The notes under the pieces are model-generated. The model was not told where the DNA came from and searched no databases. It worked only from the letters and a program-made list of their open reading frames with translations. From NCBI RefSeq assembly GCF_021155775.2, contig NC_060233.1, forward strand, positions 40,775,609-40,839,608: DNA of 64,000 bases, read 5' to 3'. Below are positions 1-13,800 of this stretch, one piece after another. Made by a program: the position numbers and the translations under genes. Positions within the stretch are counted from its first letter, which is position 1. Each line of letters opens with the position of its first letter. This stretch comes from Neodiprion pinetum. Taxonomy: Eukaryota > Arthropoda > Insecta > Hymenoptera > Diprionidae.

Positions 1-1100
1 TCCGGCTATCGCCGTTTTATTCTAACACGTGTTAAAAAAATATTTGTTCATTATAAGATTCTTAGCATTGCAGATTTCGTTGAACAAAATTGAGAGGATC
101 AACTTCATTTGCAATAAACTACACATACTTATACACACCTTTTGCAGAACTGAATGCATAAAATATTTGCATAATGAAGAAAAATGAGTAAGAAACAAAA
201 AAAGAAAAAGAAGAACGATTTACCGACTGATTAATGTGTTATTTTTGATTCGCTTGTTTTAATTTATGATTGACACTGCGGTATATGAATCACCGTTCCG
301 TTTATAAAATTATACTTGCAAGTCTGTAATATATAAGATAAAAAGAAATTCAATGAGGCTGAAATTAGTAACGTCAACGTAACGATTACATCCGGAGAGA
401 AAAATCATCACTGGCCAATTTTACAATGACTTTCAAGAAGTTGGCTTTTCAGAATCGGTGTGTAATTTGTTTACAACGGTTTACTAAATTTACGAAAGTC
501 ACAAGGATGCGGAACAGCGATTTTCCTAAGCATGCATCGTTAGAGTAGCGTTGCCGACGTAAAATAAATTTTACACCTAATATCATGCAAGCATTTGGTG
601 TGATAAGATAAGTTTCAGGGCACGAAACAATATCACAGGCGTATCAATTAAGGTGCTGCACAAATTGTCAAAATTATAACGATGAGTGGGAATTATTACA
701 TGTATGCGGTGCGTAAGAGAATGATATTAATTATACGCTTACCTGGAACATACAGTCACAAACATACTTGGCTGTACCCACATGCTCACAACATATATAC
801 AGCTAGACGTATTGTAAAGGTATGCAGGTATAACAAGTATGCAGCGATACCGACTCGAAGAACGCGGGAGATAAATCTTGTTCCTTGCGCAAAGAACTCA
901 TATTATATGTACAGTTGCTGCTGGACGACGACTGACGGCTGCGACGTTCGAATCGGGTATGTAACACTGTTATACGTGGGCGAGAAATTGGCCCGGTGAA
1001 CACAATCTCCAAGACTCTAATAACCGATGAACGCGGTGGTCGTCTATCCTCGGTATTCCTCAGGAATCCTGTCCCGCATCCGTCGCATCCGCAGGTTATG

Positions 1101-1464
1101 TACACCGAGAAAAATTTCATTTGTCGTAGTAACTAGAAAAATATTGTTGGAATTACGAAAAACGAGGTACGCCTAACCATTTTGCGCTATCGTCGATCCT
1201 TTTTTGGTAATCATAACGCAAAATCAGTTTCTGAGGTTTACTCTACTTTTTTAGTTAAACGAGGCTTTGACGTCAATTTATTGTTGCACGAGCGTTAAAT
1301 TTTCGCAACAGTTGCAAGAAAATATGGCAACAGTGATCGTAATGAGAAAGGATAGTAACGGATACTGGACTCTCCGGTAACAGCTGGAAAACTAATTTTC
1401 ATTTTGTACCTGGAACTGTATTTTTGGGTTGTGGTAAAAAATGAAAATAGTCAAGGACCGAACG
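1101..1464 (+). repeat. Dispersed repeat, copy A
   Basis: About 364 bases that align along their length with 60867-61267 in the same orientation, with scattered substitutions. It begins TACACCGAGAAAAATTT and ends near AAGGACCGAACG. It lacks a 37-base segment present in the other copy. There is no coding capacity, so it is best read as a non-autonomous transposable element or element fragment. Confidence 0.8.
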
Positions 1465-4400
1465 TACTTTATACCTCTTCCAAGTGAACGTCACTGCATG
1501 TTATACGGTAAGATTCCAGTGCTCGGTGCAACGTCGATGTAACGGATTTCCGGTTAAATTAACGACCGCAATATTGTCGAGAATTAGTAAAAATGAATTG
1601 ACTTTCAAAGATATTGGGAGACTGATAAATTGATGCTGCAGAATTTAGTTAACGTGCAGGAAATGTTTTTACGATAAATTTTGTAACACGATGTAACCTC
1701 ACGAAATTAACCACGCACAATTGTTGTTCAGCATTATACTTCGAAACTTTGATGCAACGATGTATTTTTAGTAAAAATAGGAAACTGCGTTACTTCAGAA
1801 TCGTTTTACTGTGTAAAAACTTGTAGAATGGTAATTTTTTTCAGTGTTCCATCACGGTGAGGTCGCTAATTAGAAACTTTAACTTCGTAAACTGTCGGAG
1901 AATTATTTCTCAAATTATTTAAACCGTGAGAACACTTCTTGAATGAAAGAATTCTATTACTTCAAGTCAAGAAATCTTGTTACGATTCATTTATCCTTGT
2001 AAATTGAAAGATTAAAATTTTCAGAACGGATCGCGCGAATATTCCGTTTTCGACGCATCGGCAGATTTGATCGATAGATCAAGCCGCAATAACTTCTGTT
2101 GCTGGATCTATTCGATGTCGGAGTGAAAATACCTGTAGTACAAAGAGAAAAAAAAAAGATTTAGAAAATCTCTATAAATAATCGGCGAGTGACTGAAGCG
2201 CATGCATATAAATACGATTAGGTACTAAAAAAAAAAAAAAAAACCGCCTCCGGCATATTACTCATTACACACAATGCAGGTAAAACTGCCGCAGGACACT
2301 TTATAACATATGTTGCGGCTGCGTGTAACTGGAATAACCGGAATTTGAAATATCTTGACAAATTTCACCGCAGCCGTCGACTCATCTCGCTGCTTTCGTA
2401 AGTTTAATGCATACCTACGTATAATATAATCTAATTAAAGATGACATTGTTTCAAATATCATACGTATTTCATTTGTTCAAATTGAAATGAAAGATACAC
2501 TGCTATCTACAATAATACTATAATAATATTCCGTGCAAACTTTCATCTACAGAAAGTTAATTTGTGTCCTTTAATATGTATAAGGAATCGTCCAATGTTC
2601 AACAAATTACCGGCCAGGAAAAATCCTGAAACTTAATACTTTGTTCAATTTCTTCCTATACTTCTTCAACTTAAGATCACCTGCTGCGGCACGCCATGCG
2701 TTTTACCGCATCACATGCATGTATACATATAAGGCATAGTCTCTGCACCGCGCGCGTCACTTCGACGCCACCATTTTGTATCCGGCACCAGAGCCGGCGT
2801 CAAGACGCCCCTGCAGGAGGATGCGGTTTCGAAATAGAGACGCAAAATCGTCGGTCCTATCGTTAAAAAGAGCGGTTCGAATACACAGCTTCACGTCCGT
2901 CATACCAAATGAATTACCTATATATACTCAAATATCGCCAAGCCAAAGAGGTAATTTTATTGCCCGCAAGAGGCATAAGAGATTAAATAAAACGATTGTT
3001 AGTCCCTACGGTTTTTATGTTTTGATTTTGAATATAAGAAAGAATGTTCAATTGTACTTGGAGTATAATTGTAAAGGTATTCAGTAAATTTATTTAAATA
3101 TTATTCGGTTATAATTTCTCATTAATCCGATTACCGTATTAATTGTTTCGTAAAACTTGTGTTACAACGCTTGGGTAGTTCGAAATTTAAAATTCAGAAA
3201 AATAAATTATTTTTATTTACGTTATTCTATGAGACAGGTAATTATTAGGAATTACCTATTCGAGTTGATTTACGCGTTACTGCGCCGTTATACCATCACA
3301 TCGTCGAAGTTCTGTCGAATAATAACGAGACTTTCACGAAATATGAAGTTCTAATTCACACGGATTGGCTTGATCGCGATTGATGCCTATAGTTCCTCTG
3401 TCGGTGATAGAGAAAAACCAAAAAAAAAAAAATAACAAAAACCGGCATCTTCGCTAAAATTTTCGATCAGTCAAGCACGATGCGATAGACGTACGTATCC
3501 ATCAATTAATAAACGTGCGAGAAATGTTGACTTGCGTTCAGTTTCAACGTTGCAGGCTCTACGTGTCTAACGGCAGCGAAGCGTTGTTATCGTAGGTTTA
3601 ATATCTGGCAAACACGTCCTTATACAGAGGGAAGAATTCAGACATTCCATATACAGGAGAAAGAAAGAAACTTATTCAATACGCGAAGGTATAAATATAT
3701 TGCAGTCAGAGTCGCACTTTCTTCGATTCGAAATCGTACGGTAATAAGCGCATTGCAATATACATTACACATTACACATTTTACATGCAAGTTTTATTGC
3801 TAGTGATAGCCGATGAATATAAAAATATTAGAGAAGAGAGCCGTTAAAGCGTTTATCGTAATTATTCTACATCGTGCGTGCTGCGCAGATCAAGAATATT
3901 AGTGTAATTATAGTTATATTTTCCGTCCAGTGATTTGCGATTTTACTTCACGTTTTTATTTTTTTATATCTCATCTTAGTCTTATTTCATTACCGTTGCA
4001 CCTTCTTTTTTCACGCCGTTCTTCTTTTCTTTCGATATCAGCTATTTTATATAGGGTATAGAGAAATTGATTATAAAACGGCGACGGTATTCGCGTACGC
4101 AGCAATTAGCGACGGGTTATATTACAACGATTGAGAAACTGCTTCGCGACACGCAATATTATAATGCGACATACCTACGGGCGAGGTTCGGTCTATAAGC
4201 TTTATACATACCGTCATATAATCATGCGGTGCAAAGAAATTAACGAGATATCGGACGCAAAGTGCCCGCGTTAGAATCGACGTCGTACATTCCCTGATAA
4301 TTTCGATACAGTTGCGTTACAAACGGATATTAAAACACACATTGTCCGAACTACTCAACTTTCGACGAGCCGATCACCGCCAATTTTTTCCTTACCGTTT

Positions 4401-7400
4401 GCATTCAGAATTGAACATGAATAGCAAATTGTAAAATTATACGGCTTTCAGATTACTTCAATAACTCACCACGAATATGCCATTTATTTTTATCTCTCGC
4501 GATATATATAAAAACTTCCTAAACGAATAGATAAACGTCGTACAATCGTTATAGAATCATTTTCGTGTGATTGTTATCCAATAACAATGTTTCCCGCACA
4601 TTTCCACTTGACGTTTTTCGCAAAATTTTTCCAAACAAAATTTCTCGGTCCAATCTTCAAAACGCAAAGTACCTCGAAATTTTCATCGCCGTGATTAGAA
4701 ACTAAGGATATTAGGTACGGTATGTAATGTATAAAGGGTCGTAGATTTCACGCGTATATAATAAATAAGTGTACAATTATATCCGCGGGCGAAAAATTTA
4801 TTCGTTATAGGTACCTACGCGAAGGTATAAAATTGTATTTTACGGTACCTTTCACCTAGAGCTCGATAAATTACTGCCGTATGGGGGAGAAATTAGCTAC
4901 CGAAACGGCAGTAGCCCCGACCGGTGGTGAATATCCCCGGATTTGTGCTCCTGGTATAGATACATCCTATCCTGAACAATTTACAACATTGTACACACGC
5001 AACATAGACACGGTCGACGAATAGTCACCGTGTATTACTTGTCCGCACTTCGGTTGACGAGTTTATTTCACCTGCAGACTAGTTCGAGTCATGAATTCGA
5101 CTTCTTTGCGAGAAGAGATAAAACACACAATGAAAGATAAATTGCAGAGTATTTTTATACCTCTTGTTAACGTCGTTAATAAAGAAAAAAGAAAGAAGAA
5201 AAAAGATATTTTCGACGGAGGTGTATGAATTGAAAACAAGATCTAAGCAGACGTATTATATAAATGATATTTTCTATATATGTATAACAGTAAACATCAT
5301 TAACATTATTATTCGTAGCTATAGCTGCTTGAATCTTAACGTTCTTATTAAGTAAATTTGTTAAATTAGGCGAGTATCTCTTTCGGTAGACATGCATAAT
5401 TTCGCCATGCAAGCGTATCGTTCGAGGCGAGTTATTAGTCACGTAATTAATTATACCTGAGAGAGCGATCACGTGTTAGGATCAACTTTGAAAATAAACC
5501 TCGACTCGTGCTGTCGATTTAAACTAGGGAACCTACAAAGTCTATCGTCTGGTTAATAAAATTCAACATTCCGAGAAATTAATTAATTTAAAACTCTTAT
5601 TTTCTAAAAATCGTCCGCGGTTCGAAAGGAAGAAGGGGGAAAACTGTGAAGCTGGCTGGCCGCTGCCGAGGCCTGCGGAATGAAATTCTTACGAGCCAGC
5701 AGCCTGCGAGAAAAACAGTTTGGAATTTATAGACGCGCGATGTAAGCTGTCGCGGTGTTACAGTAAGACGACGACTGGGAGTTAGTGACACGAGGAGGAC
5801 GTTGAGAACTCGTCACCACGCTGCAGATATAATATATAATACCATTACCACAAATCAACCTATACCCACATCCGATCCTCTCCCCGCAGCGTGCAGCTGG
5901 GACGCTGAATTATATTTCAGTCTTCGTTGCGGCATCAATTAAACCCCGATTTTATAAACCATACATCTCGGCCGCATACATATTAAATATATATACATGC
6001 GTCGACACGTATGCACACATACGAAAGTATAAAACTGTAAGAGCCCACGGCTGATGCAGCGTATGCAGAGATTTAGCGAGGCCACGGATCGTTTCAACTA
6101 AATTCATGCGTCAGCTGCCCGAGAATTATTTTCAAATCTGTTTTCTTTTCAGTTTCTTTTCTTTTTTTTTTTTTCAACTAATCTTCATTCAGCTTAACTT
6201 CGCTCGTTTTAATTAAATCTTAACAAAGCCCATCGTCGTATATCGCAAAAAAAATAATGCGGCTATTATTTGTAGGTATGACAATTTTTCGTTTGATCGT
6301 GGGCTGCGTTGAGTTTTAGGTATAGACAGATTTTGATGAAATTTGACATTTCGGAAACGCGTTTCTAGAGCAACGATGATATGTACAGGGAAAGCATGTA
6401 AAAATGTATAAATGCACAACATTGTAGTTGATTGGTTATTGTTAATTGGTTTCATCATGGCCACGGTGGCAGTGTCATTTCCGTCTGTTTGTCTTTCGGT
6501 GTAAATGTAAATGTCGATATGTGAGAAAATATTATCAGGTAGCGAGAAACACGTAGACGGATAACTAATTAGTGATCCGGTGTCACGCAGCCGAGTTATT
6601 CAAACATTGTCTGTTATTTTGTCGGCATAACATTTATTCTGCATAAACTGAAACGATCGCGATCGCTAATTGACACGTGCAGGCTGTACGACATTACAAC
6701 GTATACGTGTACGCGTATACGTCGAGATATACAGAAACGGTGTGTTTTCAATCAATTCGCGCTTCATTACTTTATATTGAAATAAAATAATGATGGAAAA
6801 AACGCTCATTTGCGTCATTCAACAGGTTATATTATCGTACGATACCGAAAACTTATTTCTGTACAAGTGACGAAAAACTGAGTTGTAAATATATATAGTC
6901 AGTCTTCGTGGTTGCGGTGCTAGAATTATACAAGACTAAAGTTCATCCCAGCGAAATTTCTCTTTGAGAATTATTGTGAAAATAAAATAACCATTCGCGA
7001 TTGCACTTTATTTCACTGAGGCATATACGGGCGAAAGAAATTCTTTTTACACACGGATCCGTGTGTGGATTTTTAATCCTGTACAAATGGCGGGAAAATT
7101 GAATAAGTATACTGGTCAAAATGACGCGTGATATTACCCTGCAGTAGCAGCAACGTGACGAGAGCTTGCGGGACGTATTAAAAAAATTCTCGGCAAGGTA
7201 TTTCTCCCGAATAATCGCACGATCCGTCGACGGCGAGAAATCGTCACGCGTTTGCGCTCGTGTAATAATATCGACTATGGCGAACTCGAGGCTGAACCGG
7301 CCCTGCAGAATTCGTTTCCATTCCAGACGGCAAGAAGAAGTAAAGTGGGGAACAAGCTTCGAATATCTCTTCCCCATAACTCATTCCCGGCAACATCATC

Positions 7401-7610
7401 TCTTCTCGCAATATAAGCATAGCGGAACTGTAAACTCCATTACCTAGGTACCACACCGATTAAGATTTATAGTTTTACCTGCAACGCACACTTATCATTA
7501 TTATATGTAGATATTATACATTGCATATACACAGTCGATCCAGGCGCATCATCGGCTCTCCAACTTCCACGGTCGTGATCCTCTCTCTTACGTTATCTCT
7601 TGGCATTAAA

Positions 7611-7637
7611 ATAAATTGAAATAAATTGAAATAAATT
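7611..7637. repeat. Short tandem repeat, unit ATAAATTGAA
   Basis: Two full copies and a partial third of a 10-base AT-rich unit. Confidence 0.8.
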
Positions 7638-8202
7638 TTCCCAATTTTCACCTATTGCACAAACAACAACAAACACAACATAGCGAGCGTAGAGAAGCAT
7701 CTTCAACCACGACATCCGTCACGTGGCGCATCGGAATATCGGGCTTTTTGCAACCTGCCGGATGAAATCGGACACTTTACAGCATACAATTTGGAGGATT
7801 CAAATACGAACATAATACAGGTATGTACCGCATATAGATCGTTAATTTTGCTCACATTTCATTCGCTGAGGAGCGTGCTGTTTTCTTCGGGTCATCTGCG
7901 TCCTGCGGTGGCCTTCGTTACTCCTGAAGGCCTCCAGTTCTTCGGTTGTTTTGTTTTATTTATTTATTTATTTTTTTCTGCTGCGTCTTGCGGTGTAAAT
8001 TTTAATTTTTTATTTTCTTTTCTTTTTTAATAAAAAAATTACAATTACGCACGCACGCAACGTGGAAACCGCGACGCACAAAGAAATACACCACTCCGTT
8101 TCACTGCAGTTTATCACCGAACTTTCACAGCATGTATAAACAGTTTTTGGAATCTCAAGGATTAATATATTTCTCCTTGATATAGATATAATTATTTATA
8201 TT

Positions 8203-8210
8203 TATCGATA
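8203..8210. promoter_or_regulatory. DRE-like palindrome TATCGATA
   Basis: This matches the DREF-binding element known from Drosophila promoters. It is a single copy in AT-rich sequence, about what chance would give in a window this long. Confidence 0.12.
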
Positions 8211-8513
8211 TGCACGCACACTTGTCTTATCTCCTCTCCGCCGTTCGACTCTCATAATTGTTATTATTACAACTCGTCTGCATTTTCAGCCTCATTTTTA
8301 CATTTTCTTCCTGATTCTTTTTCAACCTTTTCTTCATTTACTCTGTATGATATCCAGATTTAACTTCCTCCCTCTTTCGATGTATTTATGTTACTTTTTT
8401 TGTTTCTTTATTTCTTTTATTTTTTTTTTTTTTTCTTATCTTTGTCACTGACTTTGTTGTAATATGTCGCGTAGATCTATAAATCACTTTATCCAACGAA
8501 AGGGAGACGGAAG

Positions 8514-8594
<81 letters not shown>

Positions 8595-8595
8595 G
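8514..8595. repeat. (GA)n microsatellite
   Basis: About 80 bases of GA repeats with a few AAAG interruptions. Confidence 0.95.
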
Positions 8596-9961
8596 CGGAT
8601 AGATACAGTGTAGTCGGAATCAGCTGCAGCAACGTAACAGGTTGGTGGTATATACGCGTTGTGCGTTATAGTGTCGATGTCAACGGTGTAATAGTTGCGT
8701 TTTATAAATTATCCGCGGTAAATTATTCATTCGTTTTATTCATCTCCCACTCTTTTGTAACATGCATATGACGCAAATTAATATGTAAACTGCATGATTT
8801 AAGTCAAGTTTATCATAGGTGTAATAATTTTCACAACGTAGTAGTGAGGAAAAAATTATTTATTATTACCCTATGAAATCGCACTTTGCAATCCTGACAT
8901 CGATATAACGGCAATTATGATAAAAAGAAGGAAAAACAAAGAGAGAAAAATCAACCGGCGAGATGAAAATCTCGTAAATTATTAACATCCAACAATTGCT
9001 GCACAGGAATGTTTTTATCGATGGCTACACTGGCTATTATTTGAATATGTGTTTTAACGGTTAAGGATTATAAATTTTTCATTTTCTATTCATACATTTG
9101 TACAATTATTATTAATGTATCGTAAAAGACACTTCACATGTAGGAACTGCACGCACCCACGTTTTATATAGGCCAAAAATAAAAAAAAACACAGTCGAGA
9201 GAACATCAAACAATATAATAAAGAATTATAAATCTCAACGAAACACCAGCGTATAATTATCAAAGAACAAATCACGAGTTTGAAATTCTAGCGTACTGCC
9301 GCGATACTTTTGACGTAAAAAATCCACGTTCCTTTGTTACTTTTACACACCAACGCAAATAATTGTTTCGATCGTTCTCGCATTTACACCGTTATACCGA
9401 TTTGACGGATCGGCTTTGTTTCCGAGTGACCAACCAGCCATCCAAGCCGACGAACCAGTCCTCGATGAAGGGCCGGCTTGCGAAATGCGACGGAAGGGAG
9501 GGAGAGGCAGGGGATGAGGGTCAAATTTTAGGGGGGGAGGGACGCGAAGAAGGAGGATCACAGACTCGCCTGCGGCAAAGTTCCGCACAATGTTAAGGGT
9601 GCGATGGCCGAAGGGGGAGGACGGGGAGAATGGGGGACGGGGGGAGGGGAGTAACGGGGGGTACGATCAAACGCGGAAACCGCAATGAAAATTGAACAGC
9701 GATCTCGACGAACTGCGTTTTATCGCGAGTTCGACGCGCGAGCGCGTTTCTTATGCGGCGTGGGGTGGCGGCGTGGGCCGAGCGGGGGGGTGGATTTTCA
9801 ATGAAACGCGTGTACGAAATTGAGCGAGCGGCGGTCCAGCGCTGACTGAGTGGCGACTGGCGTCGCGGCGGCGTCCCCGCGGTGGGGGGGGAGGTCCTCG
9901 CGCGTCGCGTTCATACCAAAGCAGCAGCGCCGAGGAAAGGAGCGGAGAAGAGAGTAGCGGC

Positions 9962-10004
9962 GAGGAGAGGAGAGGAGAGGAGAGGAGAGGAGAGGAGAGG
10001 AGAG
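9962..10004. repeat. (AGGAG)n pentanucleotide minisatellite
   Basis: About eight head-to-tail copies; on the - strand it produces artificial Leu-Ser-Ser-Pro repeats in open frames. Confidence 0.95.
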
Positions 10005-10146
10005 AGCGAAGCCGAGGAGGAACTGCCGCGGTTCCCGGGAGGAGCGGCGGGCCGAGCTTGCCTGCTTCGTTGAGTGAGCAGATTGAGTACTGCTGCCGAA
10101 CGTTGCCGCCGTCGCCGTCGACGTTGCCCGCTTTGCCCGCGTCTCG

Positions 10147-10186
10147 CGTCCGTCCGTCCGTTCGTTCGTTCGTTCGTTCGTCCGTC
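10147..10186. repeat. (CGTC/CGTT)n tetranucleotide repeat
   Basis: About nine units of CGTC changing to CGTT and back. Confidence 0.9.
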
Positions 10187-10206
10187 TCTCCGTTCCGTCC
10201 GTGTTT

Positions 10207-10230
10207 GGGGGGGGGGGGGGGGGGGGGGGG
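10207..10230. repeat. Poly-G run of 24
   Basis: An uninterrupted run of 24 G, followed by AGGGGGAGG. Runs of this length are prone to sequencing error and can form G-quadruplexes. Confidence 0.9.
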
Positions 10231-10666
10231 AGGGGGAGGAAGGCTTCCTCGTGTTCGTGAGTAGGAGGGCGACTTATCCAGGCGCGGGCGCAATCGCCAG
10301 CCACTCGCCGAACGTCGCCGTCAGCGGATGCCGGTGCGAAACGCGAACGTCGTCGGCCCCGCAAACTCGGCCGGATCGTCGCGCGAATCATAAAGCTAGC
10401 GATTACCTGTAATACTTGTAGGCGATGCGATCCGCTACGATGAAAAAGAAAATTAATACTCAGCCTGAATTCGTACGGAAAAGGACGCAATGCCGTACGT
10501 TTCGACGAGCTTGCGCTGATTGCATAATGTTTACGTAGCTTCCCCCTCCCCCCCCCCTCCCACTCCGCCCCTTGATCCGTTTTTCATCCTTTTATATTCT
10601 CATCGCTCTCAATTACTCGCGAATTACTTTCTCGTGTGAGAGAAGGAGAGAGAAGCAGGGCCGGGA

Positions 10667-10681
10667 GGGGGGGGGGGGGGG
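10667..10681. repeat. Poly-G run of 15
   Basis: An uninterrupted G run followed by AGGGGG. Confidence 0.9.
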
Positions 10682-10845
10682 AGGGGGCGAATTGTAACGA
10701 TATGAAAAATAATTGCAACGTTCGGTAATGCGGACTGGCGATGCGGCTGGTTGACGATTCAGAAGGAACTCCATGAAGGCGAAGCGTGTTTGGAAGGAGG
10801 CGGGGCGCGTTTCCCCCTCGCTCTCTGCCGCTGCGGAACGAGATG

Positions 10846-10878
10846 TGAGAGAGAGAGAGAAGAGAGAGAGAGAAAGAG
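10846..10878. repeat. (GA)n microsatellite
   Basis: GA repeats with small interruptions inside the 9.4-11.6 kb GC-rich block; GAGA-type tracts are common near insect promoters. Confidence 0.85.
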
Positions 10879-13800
10879 CGTCAAGAGGACGGAGAGGGAA
10901 GCTATAGCGACGCCTGCTCCGCCAGGGTGTCGGTGGCTGACGGAGGTACTAAACAGTGAAGTTGATTTTTGATACCAGTGAGTTTCTCAGTGGTTTTATC
11001 AAGATCAACTGTACAGGGGTAGTTTCAACAGCAAACGGTGAGTAGCCTTACTCTGTACAGACAGCGGGAGTTCCTCAAAAGTTCGTAAACGGTTCGGCGT
11101 TCGTCCGAGAGTCTAGAAATTACGTTTAAACCCGACATAACCTCAAAACAGTCGGGACTATCGCTCGGCGTTGGAGAAACGGCGCGAAAACTCGACTCTT
11201 AGAATTTGACTTCGCCGCGCGTCGTCTCGTCGGGCTTTCGCGAAACACCGCGTGACTCTCGTTTCACGCGCGGCGTCGCGTCTCTCGGATTTTCCCTTGG
11301 CGTGAGTGTTTGTTTGTTGTTATCCGTCGCGACTCGCCGCCCGGCCGCCTGGCGGCGCTACGAGGCGACTGGGCCGCCAGGCTCCGCCCCCCAAAGGGTT
11401 GGTAGGCGGCGTCTCTTTGATCTATAGCGTCATAGAGTACCCCCACTACCCGGCTACGGGGGACGAACGCGTCACGTGACCAAGGCCCCGCCCCCAATCG
11501 CCGAGCGGACGCGCGCAGAGTTCGACTCGCCGCACACACCGCGCTACTTGTTTATGTCCTGTCGCCGTGTCTCTATCTAGTCCACTCCACCTCACGCTGC
11601 ACATACTCAGCACGCTCTCTCGACTCCGTCTCTCCGTCATCCCCGCGTCTCCGGTTATTCTCGACATACACATAATATGTACATGTATATATATACATAT
11701 ATGAATATGTATACACACACACGCGCGCGCTTATGCGCGTGATTAATACCCGCATTGTGACTCGAAGATCGGCGTTCTGACGTTTTTTTCCTCGTTTTTG
11801 GTGACGCGAACAACAGACTCCAACCCCTGTACTCCCGGTGTTCGAATCACGCCCGAGCTCTTCGTTCTCGTTGCGCGACCGCGGGTTCGGCATTTTTTAA
11901 AGCCAAGTTACTTGTTCACGCCGATTTTTCGAAATTCGCGATCGGACTGCGGTGCACGGATGGTGATTTTTTTCGATTTGAGAATTGTAACGAGGGGACG
12001 AAATGCAGGCGCGTTTCAACTGTGACACTCGCAGGATTTTCTAGTTTATAATAACGTGCACGTCGGACGATATTGAGATGGATACAGAACCGGCAAATTC
12101 TCGTAAAAAGTTGCAGTATTGCTACTCGCAAGAAAAAATATCCGTAAATCATTGACGTTTTAAAATTTTTTCTACAATTTGTAAACGAAAGTCAACTCGG
12201 TTTAGAGAGATCATGAGTTGATAATTTGAAGCCGAATTTTTATTTTAGCGGAAAGTGATTATATTCAATCTTTTACTGCTATAGTCCGCGATTTATGCAG
12301 TGAACATACAAACGGTAAAATTGACCAGAAGAAAATAAGCGTTTTTTTCTCTATGACGCCAGACCATATTTGAAATAGATTTTAATTTTTTGCAACAGTT
12401 CAAACTATTAGTATAGTCTATAGCAGTTCGAGTAATAGCATTTTTTTTTCAATATATTGATCATGCAATCAACTCTTATATACGCTGTATGAGTAATTGG
12501 ACAAAAAATTTTATTCCGTAATAAGCGCGCTCGAAGTTGCATCGGTGCGCTATTTGTGACGCAGTTATAATTTGATTCTTTTTATGACGTATGAATATTA
12601 TATCTATCTGCCTTCTACAGTTTTTCACAAACCCGTTTCTGTATAAATCTAGTCTATTCTACACAAATTCAAAAAATAGAATACCGCATCATCCAATCTG
12701 GTAGATCGTAGGCTGATAGGAGTATAAAAATTTCTTGATTCATATATTTAATTGCTTGATGCAGATTTGGTCAACATTTCAATACACATGTATCATCCGT
12801 CGACCGAATTTTATATCGTCCCAGCAGCGGCTAGCGGCTAGATCGACTGGAAAAATCTAGTCTTGTGATGTAACCGCCGGGAGATCACTTATAGTTTTAC
12901 GATTACATGCACCAAAAAATTAATGACATATGATCAATGTCGAACATGAAATTTACGCTCGTATGATACAAGTAAAAAAATAGATACAACCATTACTTAC
13001 CGCGATTTTACTGCCGGTATGTCTGCATGCCCGATTTTACACCCGTATCATCCTTGAAGTGTACGAAGACTACTTTACAGGGACAAACGTCGATTTATTT
13101 ATTTATACATAATATACGGATATTGTACGTCAAATGTGCGCCAACACCAATATCTCCACACATTACAGATATGATAATGAATAATTAATTTGGACGCGCG
13201 TATAACAGCAGCAAACGATCCGCGGCAACTAAGCTTACAACGTGTAGGGTATATTATACAGTATCGGCGTGTCTAGATCGACTATAAAAGTTGATATGTT
13301 ATTGCGTTAATTGGCCTCGGGGGTATTACACGTATATTTATGATATACGCACACGTATGCAGGCTTAGTTAACCTGTCAATCGAAATGCCATGCTAATTT
13401 ACCGTCTTGTTTTGACCGCGAGCGCAAATTATTTCTGTCGTCACGATGCTGATACGTACGAGCACTTTTAACCTGCCATTGCAGCAGTTATCCTGCGACT
13501 TACGTTTCTCACCGTATATATGCCGGAACATAGACGCGCTAGATTATATTTTTAACCTGCGCAGGTACGCCGCACGTAACATGTACATGCTTTTTCTACA
13601 TTTGTCAATACTTGATACATACCTAACCTGCCATAAATGCGTGTTGCATAAAATTTCTCTCGTCTATACAGAATTATTATTTGCTTAGACGTTATTTTTA
13701 GATATTTATTTTTTTGATAATTAATTAACAGGTACATGCGTGCAATCGTAATTACACTTGTTCACATCCTATTAATGTAATACATCGGGATAACGGTCGT

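Larger units (their letters stand above)
1465..8513. other. AT-rich non-coding stretch
   Basis: No supported gene. Open frames are short, low-complexity and mirrored on the other strand. A perfect palindrome CGATCGCGATCG lies at 6654-6665 and poly-A runs at about 2227-2243 and 3420-3432. Confidence 0.6.
9400..11600. promoter_or_regulatory. GC/CpG-rich block, candidate promoter and first-exon region
   Basis: This block stands out from AT-rich flanks. It has long G runs (24 at 10207-10230; 15 at 10667-10681), an AGGAG minisatellite, GA tracts and dense CpG. On the + strand a strong donor (AAACG|GTGAGT, at 11038) and a second one at 10978 could end a non-coding first exon. The open frames here are low-complexity products of the repeats. 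The direction of transcription is not proven. Confidence 0.35.

Noticed and set aside
9751..10490. 180- and 230-codon - strand frames and several + strand frames
   Set aside because: Their composition is produced by the AGGAG, CGTT and poly-G repeats, and the alternatives overlap one another in different frames.
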